Assembly: GCA_003149935.1 (NCBI GenBank)
Contig: QAMH01000005.1
Location: 95,204-159,203 of the forward strand
Source of the DNA: Coriobacteriia bacterium
Lineage (GTDB): Bacteria > Actinomycetota > Coriobacteriia > Coriobacteriales > QAMH01
Length of the DNA: 64,000 nt
Direction of reading: 5' to 3'
Positions 33,075-41,695 of this stretch are shown piece after piece. Within the stretch, counting starts at the first letter, position 1, and every line of letters begins with the position of its first letter. The position numbers were made by a program, and so were the translations under genes. Under the pieces are notes generated by a model, which saw only the letters and a program-made list of their open reading frames with translations, was not told where the DNA came from and ran no database searches.

Positions 33075-34283
33075 ATGTACGTTCTGGTGATCAATGCGGG
33101 TAGTTCATCCCTCAAGTACCAAATCATCGATTCCGAAACCGAAGAGCTCGTGACACGCGGCCTGTGCGAGAAGGTCGGGTATTCCGATGCCTTCGTGCAG
33201 CATTGGAACAAGAACGACAAGCGCGTTTTCGAAGAGCCGATGGAGAACCATCTCGTCGCCGTCAAGATGGTGCTCGACGTGCTCGCCAAGGACCCTGACT
33301 CTGGTATCGACAGCCTCGATCAGATCGGTGCCGTTGGCCATCGCATCGTGCATGGTGGCGAGAAGTTCAGCGAGTCGGTGCTCGTCGACGACCAGGTTGT
33401 CGCCGACATCGAGCTTTGCTCCGAGCTTGCCCCGTTGCACAATCCGCCGGCGGTGCAATGCATTCGCGCCTGCCGCGAGATCATGCCCGATGTTCCGCAT
33501 GTCTGCGTATTCGATACGGCGTTTCACCAGACTATGCCGCCACGTGCGTACATGTATGCCATTCCGTACGAGTTCTACGAGCAGTTCGGCATCAGAAAAT
33601 ACGGCGCGCATGGCACCTCGCATCGCTACCTTGTTCAGCGTGCTTCCGAGATGCTCGGCGAGCAGCCCGAGGATCTTAAGCTCATCACCTGCCATTTGGG
33701 TGGCGGTTGTTCGGTGACTGCTGTCGATCACGGCATGTCAGTCGACACCTCGATGGGATTCACCCCGCTTGGCGGCATCGTCATGGGTACGCGTAGCGGC
33801 GACATCGATCCTTCCATCGTCACCTACCTGATGGAGCAGGAGGGCTACACCCCCAACGAGATTATCACGATTCTCAATCGCCAGTCGGGTCTCTACGGCA
33901 TCAGCGGCATCTCGGCCGATATGCGCGACATTGACGCGGCGACCAAATCCGGCCTCAAGCGTGCGGCTCTCGCATACGACATGTTCGCCAACTCCGCCAA
34001 GAAGATGATCGGTTCGTACATGGCCGAGATGGGCGGCGTCGATGCCATTGTCTTCTCCGGTGGCGTGGGTGAGAACTCCGAGCGCATGCGTCGCATGATC
34101 TTAGGCGGTATGGAGCCACTCGGCATCGTCCTCGACTACGAGGCTAACAAGGTCATGGGCGAGGAGCGCATCATCAGCGATGAACGCTCTCCGGTCAAGA
34201 TCCTCGTTATCCCCACCAACGAGGAGCTCATGATCGCGCGTGACGCCGTCCGTCTTGCAAACGAGGCTAACGCGGCTGCATAA
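33075..34283 (+). CDS. ackA: Acetate kinase
   Basis: The ATG at 33075 is used because AAAGAGG lies 7 bp upstream; the ATG at 33069 abuts it. The 402-residue product matches AckA length and carries VINAGSSSLKYQ at the N-terminus, IVHGGEKFSESV, FDTAFHQTMP and HLGGGCSVTAVDHG (acetate kinase signatures). It converts acetyl phosphate and ADP to acetate and ATP, the substrate-level phosphorylation step of fermentation. No pta is adjacent upstream, unusual but not rare. Downstream is an AT-rich regulatory region for argC. Confidence 0.96.
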   Translation: MYVLVINAGSSSLKYQIIDSETEELVTRGLCEKVGYSDAFVQHWNKNDKRVFEEPMENHLVAVKMVLDVLAKDPDSGIDSLDQIGAVGHRIVHGGEKFSESVLVDDQVVADIELCSELAPLHNPPAVQCIRACREIMPDVPHVCVFDTAFHQTMPPRAYMYAIPYEFYEQFGIRKYGAHGTSHRYLVQRASEMLGEQPEDLKLITCHLGGGCSVTAVDHGMSVDTSMGFTPLGGIVMGTRSGDIDPSIVTYLMEQEGYTPNEIITILNRQSGLYGISGISADMRDIDAATKSGLKRAALAYDMFANSAKKMIGSYMAEMGGVDAIVFSGGVGENSERMRRMILGGMEPLGIVLDYEANKVMGEERIISDERSPVKILVIPTNEELMIARDAVRLANEANAAA

Positions 34284-34306
34284 GGCGCTCCTTGTTTTGC
34301 TTCATA

Positions 34307-34372
34307 TTGCATAAAATAATAAATAAATGCATAAATATTGCATAAAAGAAAATAATTATTGAATTATGCCGA
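34307..34372 (+). promoter_or_regulatory. AT-rich ArgR-operator-like cluster
   Basis: A sharply AT-rich island in a GC-rich window. It holds ATGCATAAATATTGCAT at 34327-34343, close to the actinobacterial ARG box (ATGCAT-N-ATGCAT type), a related TATTGCATAAAATAATA at about 34307-34323 and a TAATTATTGAATTAT stretch at about 34351-34366. It lies directly before argC, and the argR gene is in the same operon, so autoregulation by ArgR is likely. Confidence 0.6.
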
Positions 34373-34427
34373 AAATCGGTCCACAATACCATCCAAGTAT
34401 CATTTCATCCGTTTAGATGGGAAGCAC

Positions 34428-35468
34428 ATGAAGAGGGCAGCAGTTGTAGGCGCGGCAGGGTATGCCGGCGTCGAGGCGGTACGCATTTTGCTGAGCCATC
34501 CCGAGTTTGAATTGACCTGCATCACCTCGTCGGGCAATGAGGGTGAGAGCATCGCGAGCCTCTATCCGGCTCTTACCGGCATATGCGATCTGAGCTTCGA
34601 AGCGCATGATGCAGAACGCATCGCCGCGCAGGCCGACGTCGCCTTTCTCGCCGTGCCCCATACGGCGTCGCTCGCGATGACGCCCGCGCTCGTTGCCGCC
34701 GGCGTCCAGGTCATAGATTTGTCGGCGGACTATCGTCTGGCCGATCCGGAGGTATACGAGGCGTGGTACGACGCCAAGCACACGAGCGCCGATTTGCTGG
34801 CGCAGGCGGTCTATGGCCTGCCCGAGGTCGCACGCGCTGAGCTCAAGGCGGGTACACCCGTCGTCGCTTGTCCGGGCTGCTACCCCACGGCTTCCGCCTT
34901 GGCGGCTTTGCCCATCATGGAAGCCGGCTTCAAAGGCGAGGGCCCCGTTACCATCGCGGCGCTTTCCGGCGTGTCGGGCGCTGGCCGCAAGGCGACGCCC
35001 AAGACGCATTTCTGCAACGCGGATGAGTCGGTGGGGCTCTATGGCTTGCCGCATCGTCATACGCCCGAGATCGCCCAGACGCTCTCGCGCGCTGCCGGCG
35101 CCGATGTCGAGGTCATTTTCACGCCGCATCTCGTTCCGATGGTGCGAGGCTTGCTTTCGACGGTCTACATTCCGCTCGACGTGCCGCATACCATTGAGGA
35201 GCTGCATGCGGTCTATACCGCGCGCTATGCGTCCGAGCCGTTCGTGAGCGTATGCCCTATCGGCACCATGCCGCAGACCTCATGGGTCGAGGGCTCGAAT
35301 CGGGCGCAGGTGGGTCTGCATCTCGCGTCGGATGGCAAGCTGCTCGTCGCGAGTTGCGCTATCGACAATCTCGTCAAGGGCGCGGCCGGCCAGGCCATCC
35401 AGGCTGCGAATCTCGTGTGCGGTTTCGAGGAAACCGCCGGTCTTACCTATAGTTGTCCGGTGGTGTAG
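34428..35468 (+). CDS. argC: N-acetyl-gamma-glutamyl-phosphate reductase
   Basis: The ATG at 34428 follows GGGAAG and starts at the Rossmann strand KRAAVVGAAGYAG; the upstream in-frame ATG lies in the operator region. The 346-residue product has the catalytic Cys in ACPGCYPT, the SGVSGAGRK loop and the HRHTPEI stretch, all typical of ArgC. It reduces N-acetylglutamyl phosphate with NADPH, the third step of arginine synthesis. First gene of an argCJBDFRG run. Confidence 0.97.
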   Translation: MKRAAVVGAAGYAGVEAVRILLSHPEFELTCITSSGNEGESIASLYPALTGICDLSFEAHDAERIAAQADVAFLAVPHTASLAMTPALVAAGVQVIDLSADYRLADPEVYEAWYDAKHTSADLLAQAVYGLPEVARAELKAGTPVVACPGCYPTASALAALPIMEAGFKGEGPVTIAALSGVSGAGRKATPKTHFCNADESVGLYGLPHRHTPEIAQTLSRAAGADVEVIFTPHLVPMVRGLLSTVYIPLDVPHTIEELHAVYTARYASEPFVSVCPIGTMPQTSWVEGSNRAQVGLHLASDGKLLVASCAIDNLVKGAAGQAIQAANLVCGFEETAGLTYSCPVV

Positions 35469-35472
35469 AAAA

Positions 35473-36693
35473 ATGAGAGACGTTGAGTTTAGTTACGACA
35501 AGAATGGCGTGACGGCGCCTGAAGGCTTTAGGGCGGCTGGCGTGCATGCCGGTTTTCGCAAGGACCCCAGACGTCTCGATGCCGCGCTTGTCGTGTCCGA
35601 TGGTCCCGATACGGTGGCGTGCGGAATGTTCACGAAGAACGTCTTTTGCGCGGCGCCCGTGCAGGTCGATCGCGAGCTGCTCGCACATCACATGCCGCGT
35701 GCCGTCCTGCTCAACTCCGGCAACGCCAATGCCGCGACAGGCGAGCCGGGCCTTGCCATCGCGCGCAAGGCGGCGCAGGTGACCGCCCGTGCCCTGGGGC
35801 TGCCCGAGGGCGAGGCGCTCGTTGCCTCGACGGGTGTCATCGGCGTCGAGCTTCCCTGGGGGCCCTTCGAGACGGGCATTCCCGCTCTTGTCGAGGCGCT
35901 GTCGAAAGACGGCGGCCATGATGCGGCATGCGCCATCATGACCACGGATACGCATCCCAAGGAGCATGCCGTGCGCTTCGTCTACGATGGCAACGAGTAT
36001 GCCATAGGCGGCATGGTCAAGGGTTCGGGCATGATTCAGCCTGATATGGCGACCATGCTCGCCGTCATCACCACCGACATGCCCATTGCGCCCAGTGATG
36101 CGCGTCTCGCGTTGCAAACGGCGGTCGATGCCTCCTTCAACAAGGTCACGGTCGATTCCGATACCTCGACCAACGATAGCGTCTTCTTCTTCTCGAGCGG
36201 CATGGGCGCACCCGTCGCCGATGCAGACGAAGCAGCCGATGTGCTCGCAGAGGCGCTGCGTGTCGTCTGCGAAGACCTCGCACGTCAGATTGCGGCCGAT
36301 GGCGAGGGTGCCACCAAGCTCGTGACCGTCTTCGTGCGCGACGCAAGGGACGAAGCCGATGCCGACAAGGCGGCGCGCACCATCGCCAATTCGCCGCTTG
36401 TCAAGACGGCCATCGCGGGGCACGATTGCAACTGGGGCCGTATTGCGGCGGCACTCGGCCGCAGTGGCGCGAGCTTCGAGCAGCATGACGTCGACATCGA
36501 CATCATGGGCATGCCCGTGCTGCGCGCGGGTTTGCCGTGCGGCTTTGACGAGGACGAGGCGCTACGCCGCTTCGAGGACGACGAGATCGTCATCGAGGTT
36601 TCGCTTGGCACGGGTGGTGGCGCGGATACGCGTGTGTGGACCTGTGACCTCACCCACGAGTACATCCACATCAACGCCGACTATCGGAGCTAG
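35473..36693 (+). CDS. argJ: Bifunctional ornithine acetyltransferase/N-acetylglutamate synthase
   Basis: The ATG at 35473, 4 bp after argC, gives 406 residues, the family length. The self-cleavage site is visible in GSGMIQPDMATML with nucleophile Thr194; the N-terminal LLNSGNANAATG and ASTGVIGVELP stretches are ArgJ hallmarks. ArgJ transfers acetyl from acetylornithine to glutamate, recycling it, so no argA or argE is needed and none is seen. Whether it is also able to use acetyl-CoA cannot be told from sequence. Confidence 0.96.
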   Translation: MRDVEFSYDKNGVTAPEGFRAAGVHAGFRKDPRRLDAALVVSDGPDTVACGMFTKNVFCAAPVQVDRELLAHHMPRAVLLNSGNANAATGEPGLAIARKAAQVTARALGLPEGEALVASTGVIGVELPWGPFETGIPALVEALSKDGGHDAACAIMTTDTHPKEHAVRFVYDGNEYAIGGMVKGSGMIQPDMATMLAVITTDMPIAPSDARLALQTAVDASFNKVTVDSDTSTNDSVFFFSSGMGAPVADADEAADVLAEALRVVCEDLARQIAADGEGATKLVTVFVRDARDEADADKAARTIANSPLVKTAIAGHDCNWGRIAAALGRSGASFEQHDVDIDIMGMPVLRAGLPCGFDEDEALRRFEDDEIVIEVSLGTGGGADTRVWTCDLTHEYIHINADYRS

Positions 36694-36719
36694 TCCAGAT
36701 AGGAAGACAAGAGGGGAAC

Positions 36720-37715
36720 ATGCAGTATCGCAAGAAATACGACGAAGTTGACGTAGCGGACATCGACGCGCTTCCCAATCAGTTGCGTGCCCGCGTGCTG
36801 CTCGACGCGCTGCCCTGGATCGAGGACATCACGGGAAAGACGGTCGTCATCAAGTACGGCGGAGCGGCCATGGTGGCAGGCGAGCTGCGCGACGCGGTCG
36901 TCGATGACATCATCATGCTCAAGCTCATGGGTGCCAATCCCATCATCGTGCATGGTGGCGGCCCCAATATCAACGCCATGCTCAAACGCCTCGACATCCC
37001 CACGCACTTCGAGGGTGGTCAGCGCGTGACCGACGAGCAGACGATGGAGATCGTCAAGATGACCCTCGTCGGCCAGGTCAACCAGGACCTCGTGAGCGCC
37101 ATCAACAAGCATGGGTCGGTTGCCGTCGGCCTCAATGGTGCCGACGCGAAGATCATCCAGGCCGAGCCGCTCGACCCGAAGCTCGGGCGCGTGGGCAAGG
37201 TCAAGTCCATCAACACCCGTCTCATCGAGGATCTGCTCGCAGCGGACTACATCCCCGTCATCGCGACGGTTGGCTATGGTGACGATGGCGACTACAACAT
37301 CAACGCGGATACCGTCGCAGGCGAGATCGCGGCGGCGGTCGGTGCGCAGAAGATCGTCTTCATCACCGATGTCGACGGCATCTACACGGACTTCGACGAC
37401 AAGTCGACGCTCGTCTTCCGCATGGCGCTTTCCGAGGCCGTCGAACTCGCCAACGAGGGCACGATGTCGAGTGGCATGATTCCCAAGATCAATGCCTGCG
37501 TGACGGCGCTTTCGGCGGGCGTGCGCAAGGCGCATATCATCAACGGCACGGTCCCCCATTCGCTTGTCCTCGAGATCTTCACCGACTCGGGTGTCGGTAC
37601 GCTCATCGTGCGTCATCAGGACGATTCGATGGATCCGGACTTCGTCGAGGCACCGGTGAGCAACTTCGCAAGCAAGCTCGACCAGTCCATCCAGACCATC
37701 GGAAGGAGCGAGTAA
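36720..37715 (+). CDS. argB: Acetylglutamate kinase
   Basis: GAGGGGA precedes the ATG. The 331-residue product has VIKYGGAAM (phosphate-binding Lys-Gly loop), HGGGPNINAML, and the C-terminal ITDVDGIYTDFDD and GTMSSGMIPKINACV stretches of ArgB. It is about 30 residues longer at the N-terminus than E. coli ArgB; such an N-terminal helix is characteristic of hexameric, arginine-feedback-inhibited enzymes, so feedback control is likely. Second step of the pathway, after ArgJ. Confidence 0.96.
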   Translation: MQYRKKYDEVDVADIDALPNQLRARVLLDALPWIEDITGKTVVIKYGGAAMVAGELRDAVVDDIIMLKLMGANPIIVHGGGPNINAMLKRLDIPTHFEGGQRVTDEQTMEIVKMTLVGQVNQDLVSAINKHGSVAVGLNGADAKIIQAEPLDPKLGRVGKVKSINTRLIEDLLAADYIPVIATVGYGDDGDYNINADTVAGEIAAAVGAQKIVFITDVDGIYTDFDDKSTLVFRMALSEAVELANEGTMSSGMIPKINACVTALSAGVRKAHIINGTVPHSLVLEIFTDSGVGTLIVRHQDDSMDPDFVEAPVSNFASKLDQSIQTIGRSE

Positions 37716-37720
37716 TCGAC

Positions 37721-38941
37721 ATGGGAAAGCAATTCGACAAGGCGCAGCAGCTTGACGACACCTACGTCATGCACACCTTTGCGCGCAAGCCGGTCGAGTT
37801 CGTCTCGGGTGCGGGGCAGTGGCTCATCGATGACGAGGGAAACGAATACCGCGACTTCCTCTCGGGCATTGGCGTCGTGAGCGTCGGGCACTGTAACTCG
37901 CGCGTCACCGAGACAATCACCGAGCAGGCAAACAAGCTTGTCCACGTGAGCAACTATTTCTACATCGAACATCGCGGCGAGCTCGCCGAGCGCATCTCGG
38001 ACATGCTCGCGCATGGTACGGAAGCGGTCTGGCAGAGCTTCTTCGCCAACTCCGGCGCCGAGGCAAACGAGGGCGCCATCAAACTGGCACGCCTCTGGGG
38101 CGCCAAGAACCTCGACGGCGCCTACGGCATCATCTCGGCCGAGAAGTCCTTTCACGGCAGGACGCTTGCCACGCTTGCGGCAACGGCGCAGGACAACAAG
38201 CAGGACCCCTTCGCGCCGCTTCCGGCGGGTTTTGGACGCACCCCGCTCAACGACATCGACGCGCTCGCGGCTGCGCTCGACGGCGAGGTCGATGGCACGC
38301 GCCCCTGTGCGCTCATGATCGAGTGCATCCAGGGCGAGTCCGGCGTCTGGCCCTGCTCGCTCGAATACCTCAAGGCGGCTCGCGAGATGACCTCCGAGCG
38401 CGACATGCTTCTCATCGTCGATGAGGTGCAGACGGGCTTCTGCCGCACGGGATCGTACTTCGCCTTCCAGTCCTATGGTATCGAGCCTGATATCGTGACG
38501 ATGGCAAAGGGCATCGCCGATGGCATCCCCATGGGCGCGTTTGCCGCCAAGACCGACCTTGCCGCACTCATGCAGCCGGGCATGCACGGCACGACCTTTG
38601 GTGGCGGCCCGCTCGCCTGCGCGGCGGCAGATGCGACCACCAAGATCATGTGCGAGGAGGGCTTCCTCGATCACGTGAACGAGATGGGTGCCTACCTGCG
38701 CGACCGCCTGGCCGAGCTGCCCTTCGTTACCGACGTGCGCGGCAAGGGCCTCATGTGCGGCATCAGCCTGGACAAGCCCGTTGCCAATCAGGTGGTGCTC
38801 AACGCGTTGCGGCATGGCTTCGTGCTCAATGCCCCGGCAGCTGATATCATTCGCTTCCTGCCGCCGCTCATCATCGAGAAGGATGACATCGATGCGCTCG
38901 CCGAAGCGCTCCCGACCATATACGAGGAGGTTGCACAATGA
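37721..38941 (+). CDS. argD: Acetylornithine aminotransferase
   Basis: PLP-dependent class III aminotransferase of 406 residues. FFANSGAEANEGAIK binds PLP phosphate, LIVDEVQTGFCRTG carries the PLP-contacting Asp, and MAKGIADGIPMGAF holds the Schiff-base Lys263. It converts N-acetylglutamate semialdehyde to N-acetylornithine with glutamate as donor. The gene starts 5 bp after argB and overlaps argF by 4 bp (ATGA), so it is inside one operon. Confidence 0.96.
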   Translation: MGKQFDKAQQLDDTYVMHTFARKPVEFVSGAGQWLIDDEGNEYRDFLSGIGVVSVGHCNSRVTETITEQANKLVHVSNYFYIEHRGELAERISDMLAHGTEAVWQSFFANSGAEANEGAIKLARLWGAKNLDGAYGIISAEKSFHGRTLATLAATAQDNKQDPFAPLPAGFGRTPLNDIDALAAALDGEVDGTRPCALMIECIQGESGVWPCSLEYLKAAREMTSERDMLLIVDEVQTGFCRTGSYFAFQSYGIEPDIVTMAKGIADGIPMGAFAAKTDLAALMQPGMHGTTFGGGPLACAAADATTKIMCEEGFLDHVNEMGAYLRDRLAELPFVTDVRGKGLMCGISLDKPVANQVVLNALRHGFVLNAPAADIIRFLPPLIIEKDDIDALAEALPTIYEEVAQ

Positions 38942-39882
38942 GCCAGAACACGCTCGCCGGACGCGATTGCCTGCGTCTGCTCGATTTGACGCCCGAGGAG
39001 TTCACGCTCGTGCTCGATACGGCCGCACGGCAAAAGGCCGACTGGAAGAACGGCGTGCACGATGCCCCCTGCGCGGGCAAGGCCGTCGCCATCATCATGG
39101 AGAAGCCCAGTCTGCGCACGCGCTCGAGCTTCGAGATCGGCACCTATCGCCTGGGGGCGCATCCGCTCGTCATGAGCGATGACCACTCGGCGTTCAGTCG
39201 CGGCGAGACCGTGCAGGACACGACGCTCGTGCTCGAACGCTTTGTCGATGCCATCGTATTGCGTACTTACGAGCAGAGCAAGGTGGTCGAGGTCGCCCAG
39301 TGGGCGAGCATTCCCGTCATCAACGCGCTCTCCGATGACTTCCATCCCTGCCAGGGCCTGGCAGATGCCCTGACGATTCGCGAGCACAAGGGCAAGCTCG
39401 CGGGCCTCACCATCGCCTATGTGGGCGATGGCAACAACATGGCCCATACCTATCTCGAGATGGGCGTTTTGGCGGGCATGAACGTGAAGCTGGGATTCCC
39501 CGCGATCCACACGCCCGATCCCGTCGTCATCGCCGAGTGTGAGAAAGTCGCTTCCATGACCGGTGCCTCGATCGAGCTTTTCAACGATCCGCGTGAGGCG
39601 GTTGCCGATGCCGACGTGGTCATCACCGACACCTGGACTTCCATGGGCGACGAGGACGAGCATGACCAGCGCGTCGCCGAGTTCGAGGGCTTCCAGGTCA
39701 ATGCCGAGCTCATGGCTTTGGCTGCCGATGACGCCCTTTTCATGCATTGCCTGCCCGCGCATCGTGGCGAGGAAGTAACCGACGAGGTCATGGATGCTCC
39801 GTACTCGGTGATTTTCGACGAGGCGGAAAATCGCCTGCATGCCCAGAAGGCCCTGCTCTCGCTCGTGATGGGGGCGCAGTAA
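38938..39882 (+). CDS. argF: Ornithine carbamoyltransferase
   Basis: The 314-residue product contains the carbamoyl-phosphate loop SLRTR (58-62, commonly STRTR in the family), the HPCQGLADALTI stretch and HCLPAHRGEEV, which binds ornithine. It makes citrulline from ornithine and carbamoyl phosphate. The ATGA overlap with argD implies coupled translation. Placement in the biosynthetic operon favours the anabolic enzyme over a catabolic ArcB. Confidence 0.96.
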   Translation: MSQNTLAGRDCLRLLDLTPEEFTLVLDTAARQKADWKNGVHDAPCAGKAVAIIMEKPSLRTRSSFEIGTYRLGAHPLVMSDDHSAFSRGETVQDTTLVLERFVDAIVLRTYEQSKVVEVAQWASIPVINALSDDFHPCQGLADALTIREHKGKLAGLTIAYVGDGNNMAHTYLEMGVLAGMNVKLGFPAIHTPDPVVIAECEKVASMTGASIELFNDPREAVADADVVITDTWTSMGDEDEHDQRVAEFEGFQVNAELMALAADDALFMHCLPAHRGEEVTDEVMDAPYSVIFDEAENRLHAQKALLSLVMGAQ

Positions 39883-39883
39883 C

Positions 39884-40318
39884 ATGGCGAGTGCGCGCAA
39901 GGAGCGCCAGGATGCGATTCGCGACCTCGTTCGGCACAATCGCATCCGCACGCAATCCGATCTCGTCGCGCAGCTGCGCGATCGCGACTTCGATGTCACG
40001 CAGGCGACCATTTCGCGCGACATCACGGACCTCGGTCTCGAGAAGGATGTCGGGGGCGTTTACATGTTGCCGGAGGATTACCGCCTCCGCTCGATCGCGG
40101 CAAGTGCCGTACGCGAGACGCGCCGGGCGCAAAACCAGGTGCTGCTCCTCTGCGACCCCGGCACGGCTTCGAGCGTGGCGGCGGCACTCGATGCCTCGCA
40201 AACGCAGGGCGTGCTCGGCAGCATCGCGGGTGACGATACGATACTCGTCATTTGCGCTGACGACGCGCAGGGCGAGAGATTCCAAAATGACGTGAACCAG
40301 CTGCTCGAGAAGAAGTAA
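39884..40318 (+). CDS. argR: Arginine repressor
   Basis: A 144-residue protein with an N-terminal winged helix (AIRDLVRHNRIRTQSDLVAQL and VTQATISRDITDLGL) and a C-terminal hexamerisation/arginine-binding domain (AGDDTILVICADDAQGERF). ArgR binds ARG boxes when arginine is abundant; the likely operator is the AT-rich island before argC. The gene is in the operon it controls, so autoregulation is expected. It begins one base after argF ends. Confidence 0.95.
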   Translation: MASARKERQDAIRDLVRHNRIRTQSDLVAQLRDRDFDVTQATISRDITDLGLEKDVGGVYMLPEDYRLRSIAASAVRETRRAQNQVLLLCDPGTASSVAAALDASQTQGVLGSIAGDDTILVICADDAQGERFQNDVNQLLEKK

Positions 40319-40345
40319 ACTCGGCTGACTCGAAAGGAAGGAAAA

Positions 40346-41575
40346 ATGGAAATGGAAAAGGACAAGGTCGTACTTGCATACTCGGGTGGTCTCGACACAT
40401 CCGTCTGCATCAAGTGGCTCATGGAGGAAAAGGGCCTCGACGTCATCGCAGTAACGGGCGATGTCGGGCAGGAGCGTCAGGACCTCGAGTTCGTCAAGAA
40501 GAAGGCCCTGCAGGTCGGTGCCATCGAGGCGCTGGCCATCGACATGCGCGAGGAGTTCGTCAATGACTTCTTGACCAAGGCATTGGCCGCCAACTGCATG
40601 TACGAGAACAAGTACCCGATGGTGAGCGCATTGTCGCGCCCGGTCATCTCCAAGAATCTCGTCGAGATCGCGCACAAGTACGGTGCGAAGTACATCGCCC
40701 ACGGTTGCACCGGCAAGGGCAACGACCAGGTCCGCTTCGAGGTCGCCATTCAGAGTCTCGATCCCGAAATCAAGGTGCTCGCTCCCGTGCGCGAGTGGGA
40801 TCTGCACACGCGCAACGACGAGATGGAATACGCGAAGAATCACGGCATTCCCGTCCCCACGACGAAGGCCTCGCCCTATTCCATCGACGACAACCTCTGG
40901 GGTCGCGCCATCGAGTGCGGTGAGCTCGAGGACCCGTGGAGCGAACCGCTCGAGGACATCTACACGATGACCACCTCGAGCTACGAGGCCCCGGCAGAGG
41001 GCGAGTACGTCGTCATCAGCTTCGATGCTGGCGTGCCCTGTGCACTGGATGGCGAGAAGATGAGCTTCCACGACATCATCCTCAAGATGAACGAGATCGC
41101 GGGGCGCAACGGCTTCGGCCGCGTCGACATGATCGAGAACCGTCTCGTGGGCGTGAAGAGCCGCGAATGCTACGAGGTGCCCGGCGCGCTGTCCATCATC
41201 CAAGCGCACAAGGCCCTCGAGGACCTGTGCCTGGAGCGCGAGCTTCTGCACTTCAAGCCCATCGTCGAGCAGAAGTGGGCCGAGCTCGTCTACGACGGTC
41301 TGTGGTTCTCGCCCCTCAAGGAAGCCCTGGACGGATTCTGCGCGACGACGCAGAAGCTCGTCACGGGCGACGTGCGCCTGCGCTTCCTCAAGGGCAGCTG
41401 CGTGACGGTCGGGCGTCGCAGCAAGTACTCGCTCTACGATTATGGCCTGGCGACGTACGATTCCGCCGACACCTTCAACCGCGACAGCGCCGAGGGCTTC
41501 ATCGATCTCTTCGGCTTGTCGACGCGCGTGTGGGCCAAGCACCGCCAAGACGAGGGTCAGCCCGGCGTCGTCTAG
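40346..41575 (+). CDS. argG: Argininosuccinate synthase
   Basis: AAGGAAGG precedes the ATG. The 409-residue product begins with the ATP-binding P-loop LAYSGGLDTSV and has VTGDVGQE, HGCTGKGNDQVRFE and the substrate-binding SPYSIDDNLWGR stretch. It joins citrulline and aspartate with ATP. It is followed by a bidirectional terminator and the convergent putP, which separates it from argH. Confidence 0.97.
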   Translation: MEMEKDKVVLAYSGGLDTSVCIKWLMEEKGLDVIAVTGDVGQERQDLEFVKKKALQVGAIEALAIDMREEFVNDFLTKALAANCMYENKYPMVSALSRPVISKNLVEIAHKYGAKYIAHGCTGKGNDQVRFEVAIQSLDPEIKVLAPVREWDLHTRNDEMEYAKNHGIPVPTTKASPYSIDDNLWGRAIECGELEDPWSEPLEDIYTMTTSSYEAPAEGEYVVISFDAGVPCALDGEKMSFHDIILKMNEIAGRNGFGRVDMIENRLVGVKSRECYEVPGALSIIQAHKALEDLCLERELLHFKPIVEQKWAELVYDGLWFSPLKEALDGFCATTQKLVTGDVRLRFLKGSCVTVGRRSKYSLYDYGLATYDSADTFNRDSAEGFIDLFGLSTRVWAKHRQDEGQPGVV

Positions 41576-41608
41576 AAGACACACATCATCGCCTTCCTGG
41601 CATCAAAA

Positions 41609-41641
41609 AACGGGCCGTGCATTGCGCGGCCCGTTCTCTTT
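41609..41641. terminator. Bidirectional terminator between argG and putP
   Basis: AACGGGCCG (41609-41617) pairs with CGGCCCGTT (41627-41635). The + strand continues with CTCTTT, the - strand with a T-run (complement of AAAAAA at 41605-41610), so it can end both the arg operon and putP. Confidence 0.8.
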
Positions 41642-41652
41642 GCGGATATGCC

Positions 41653-41681
41653 TGTGTCGAGGGGTCTGACCCCCTGACACA
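41653..41681. repeat. REP-like palindrome with GGGGTC/GACCCC core
   Basis: TGTGTC and GACACA ends enclose GGGGTC-T-GACCCC with two mismatched bases between. Its core matches the element after tyrS at 48525-48555, so it belongs to a family of small dispersed palindromes. Confidence 0.65.
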
Positions 41682-41695
41682 TTTGCGAGATGACC

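Noticed and set aside
39788..41584. 598-residue minus-strand open frame across argF, argR and argG
   Set aside because: It crosses three well-supported genes on the other strand and has no recognisable domain.
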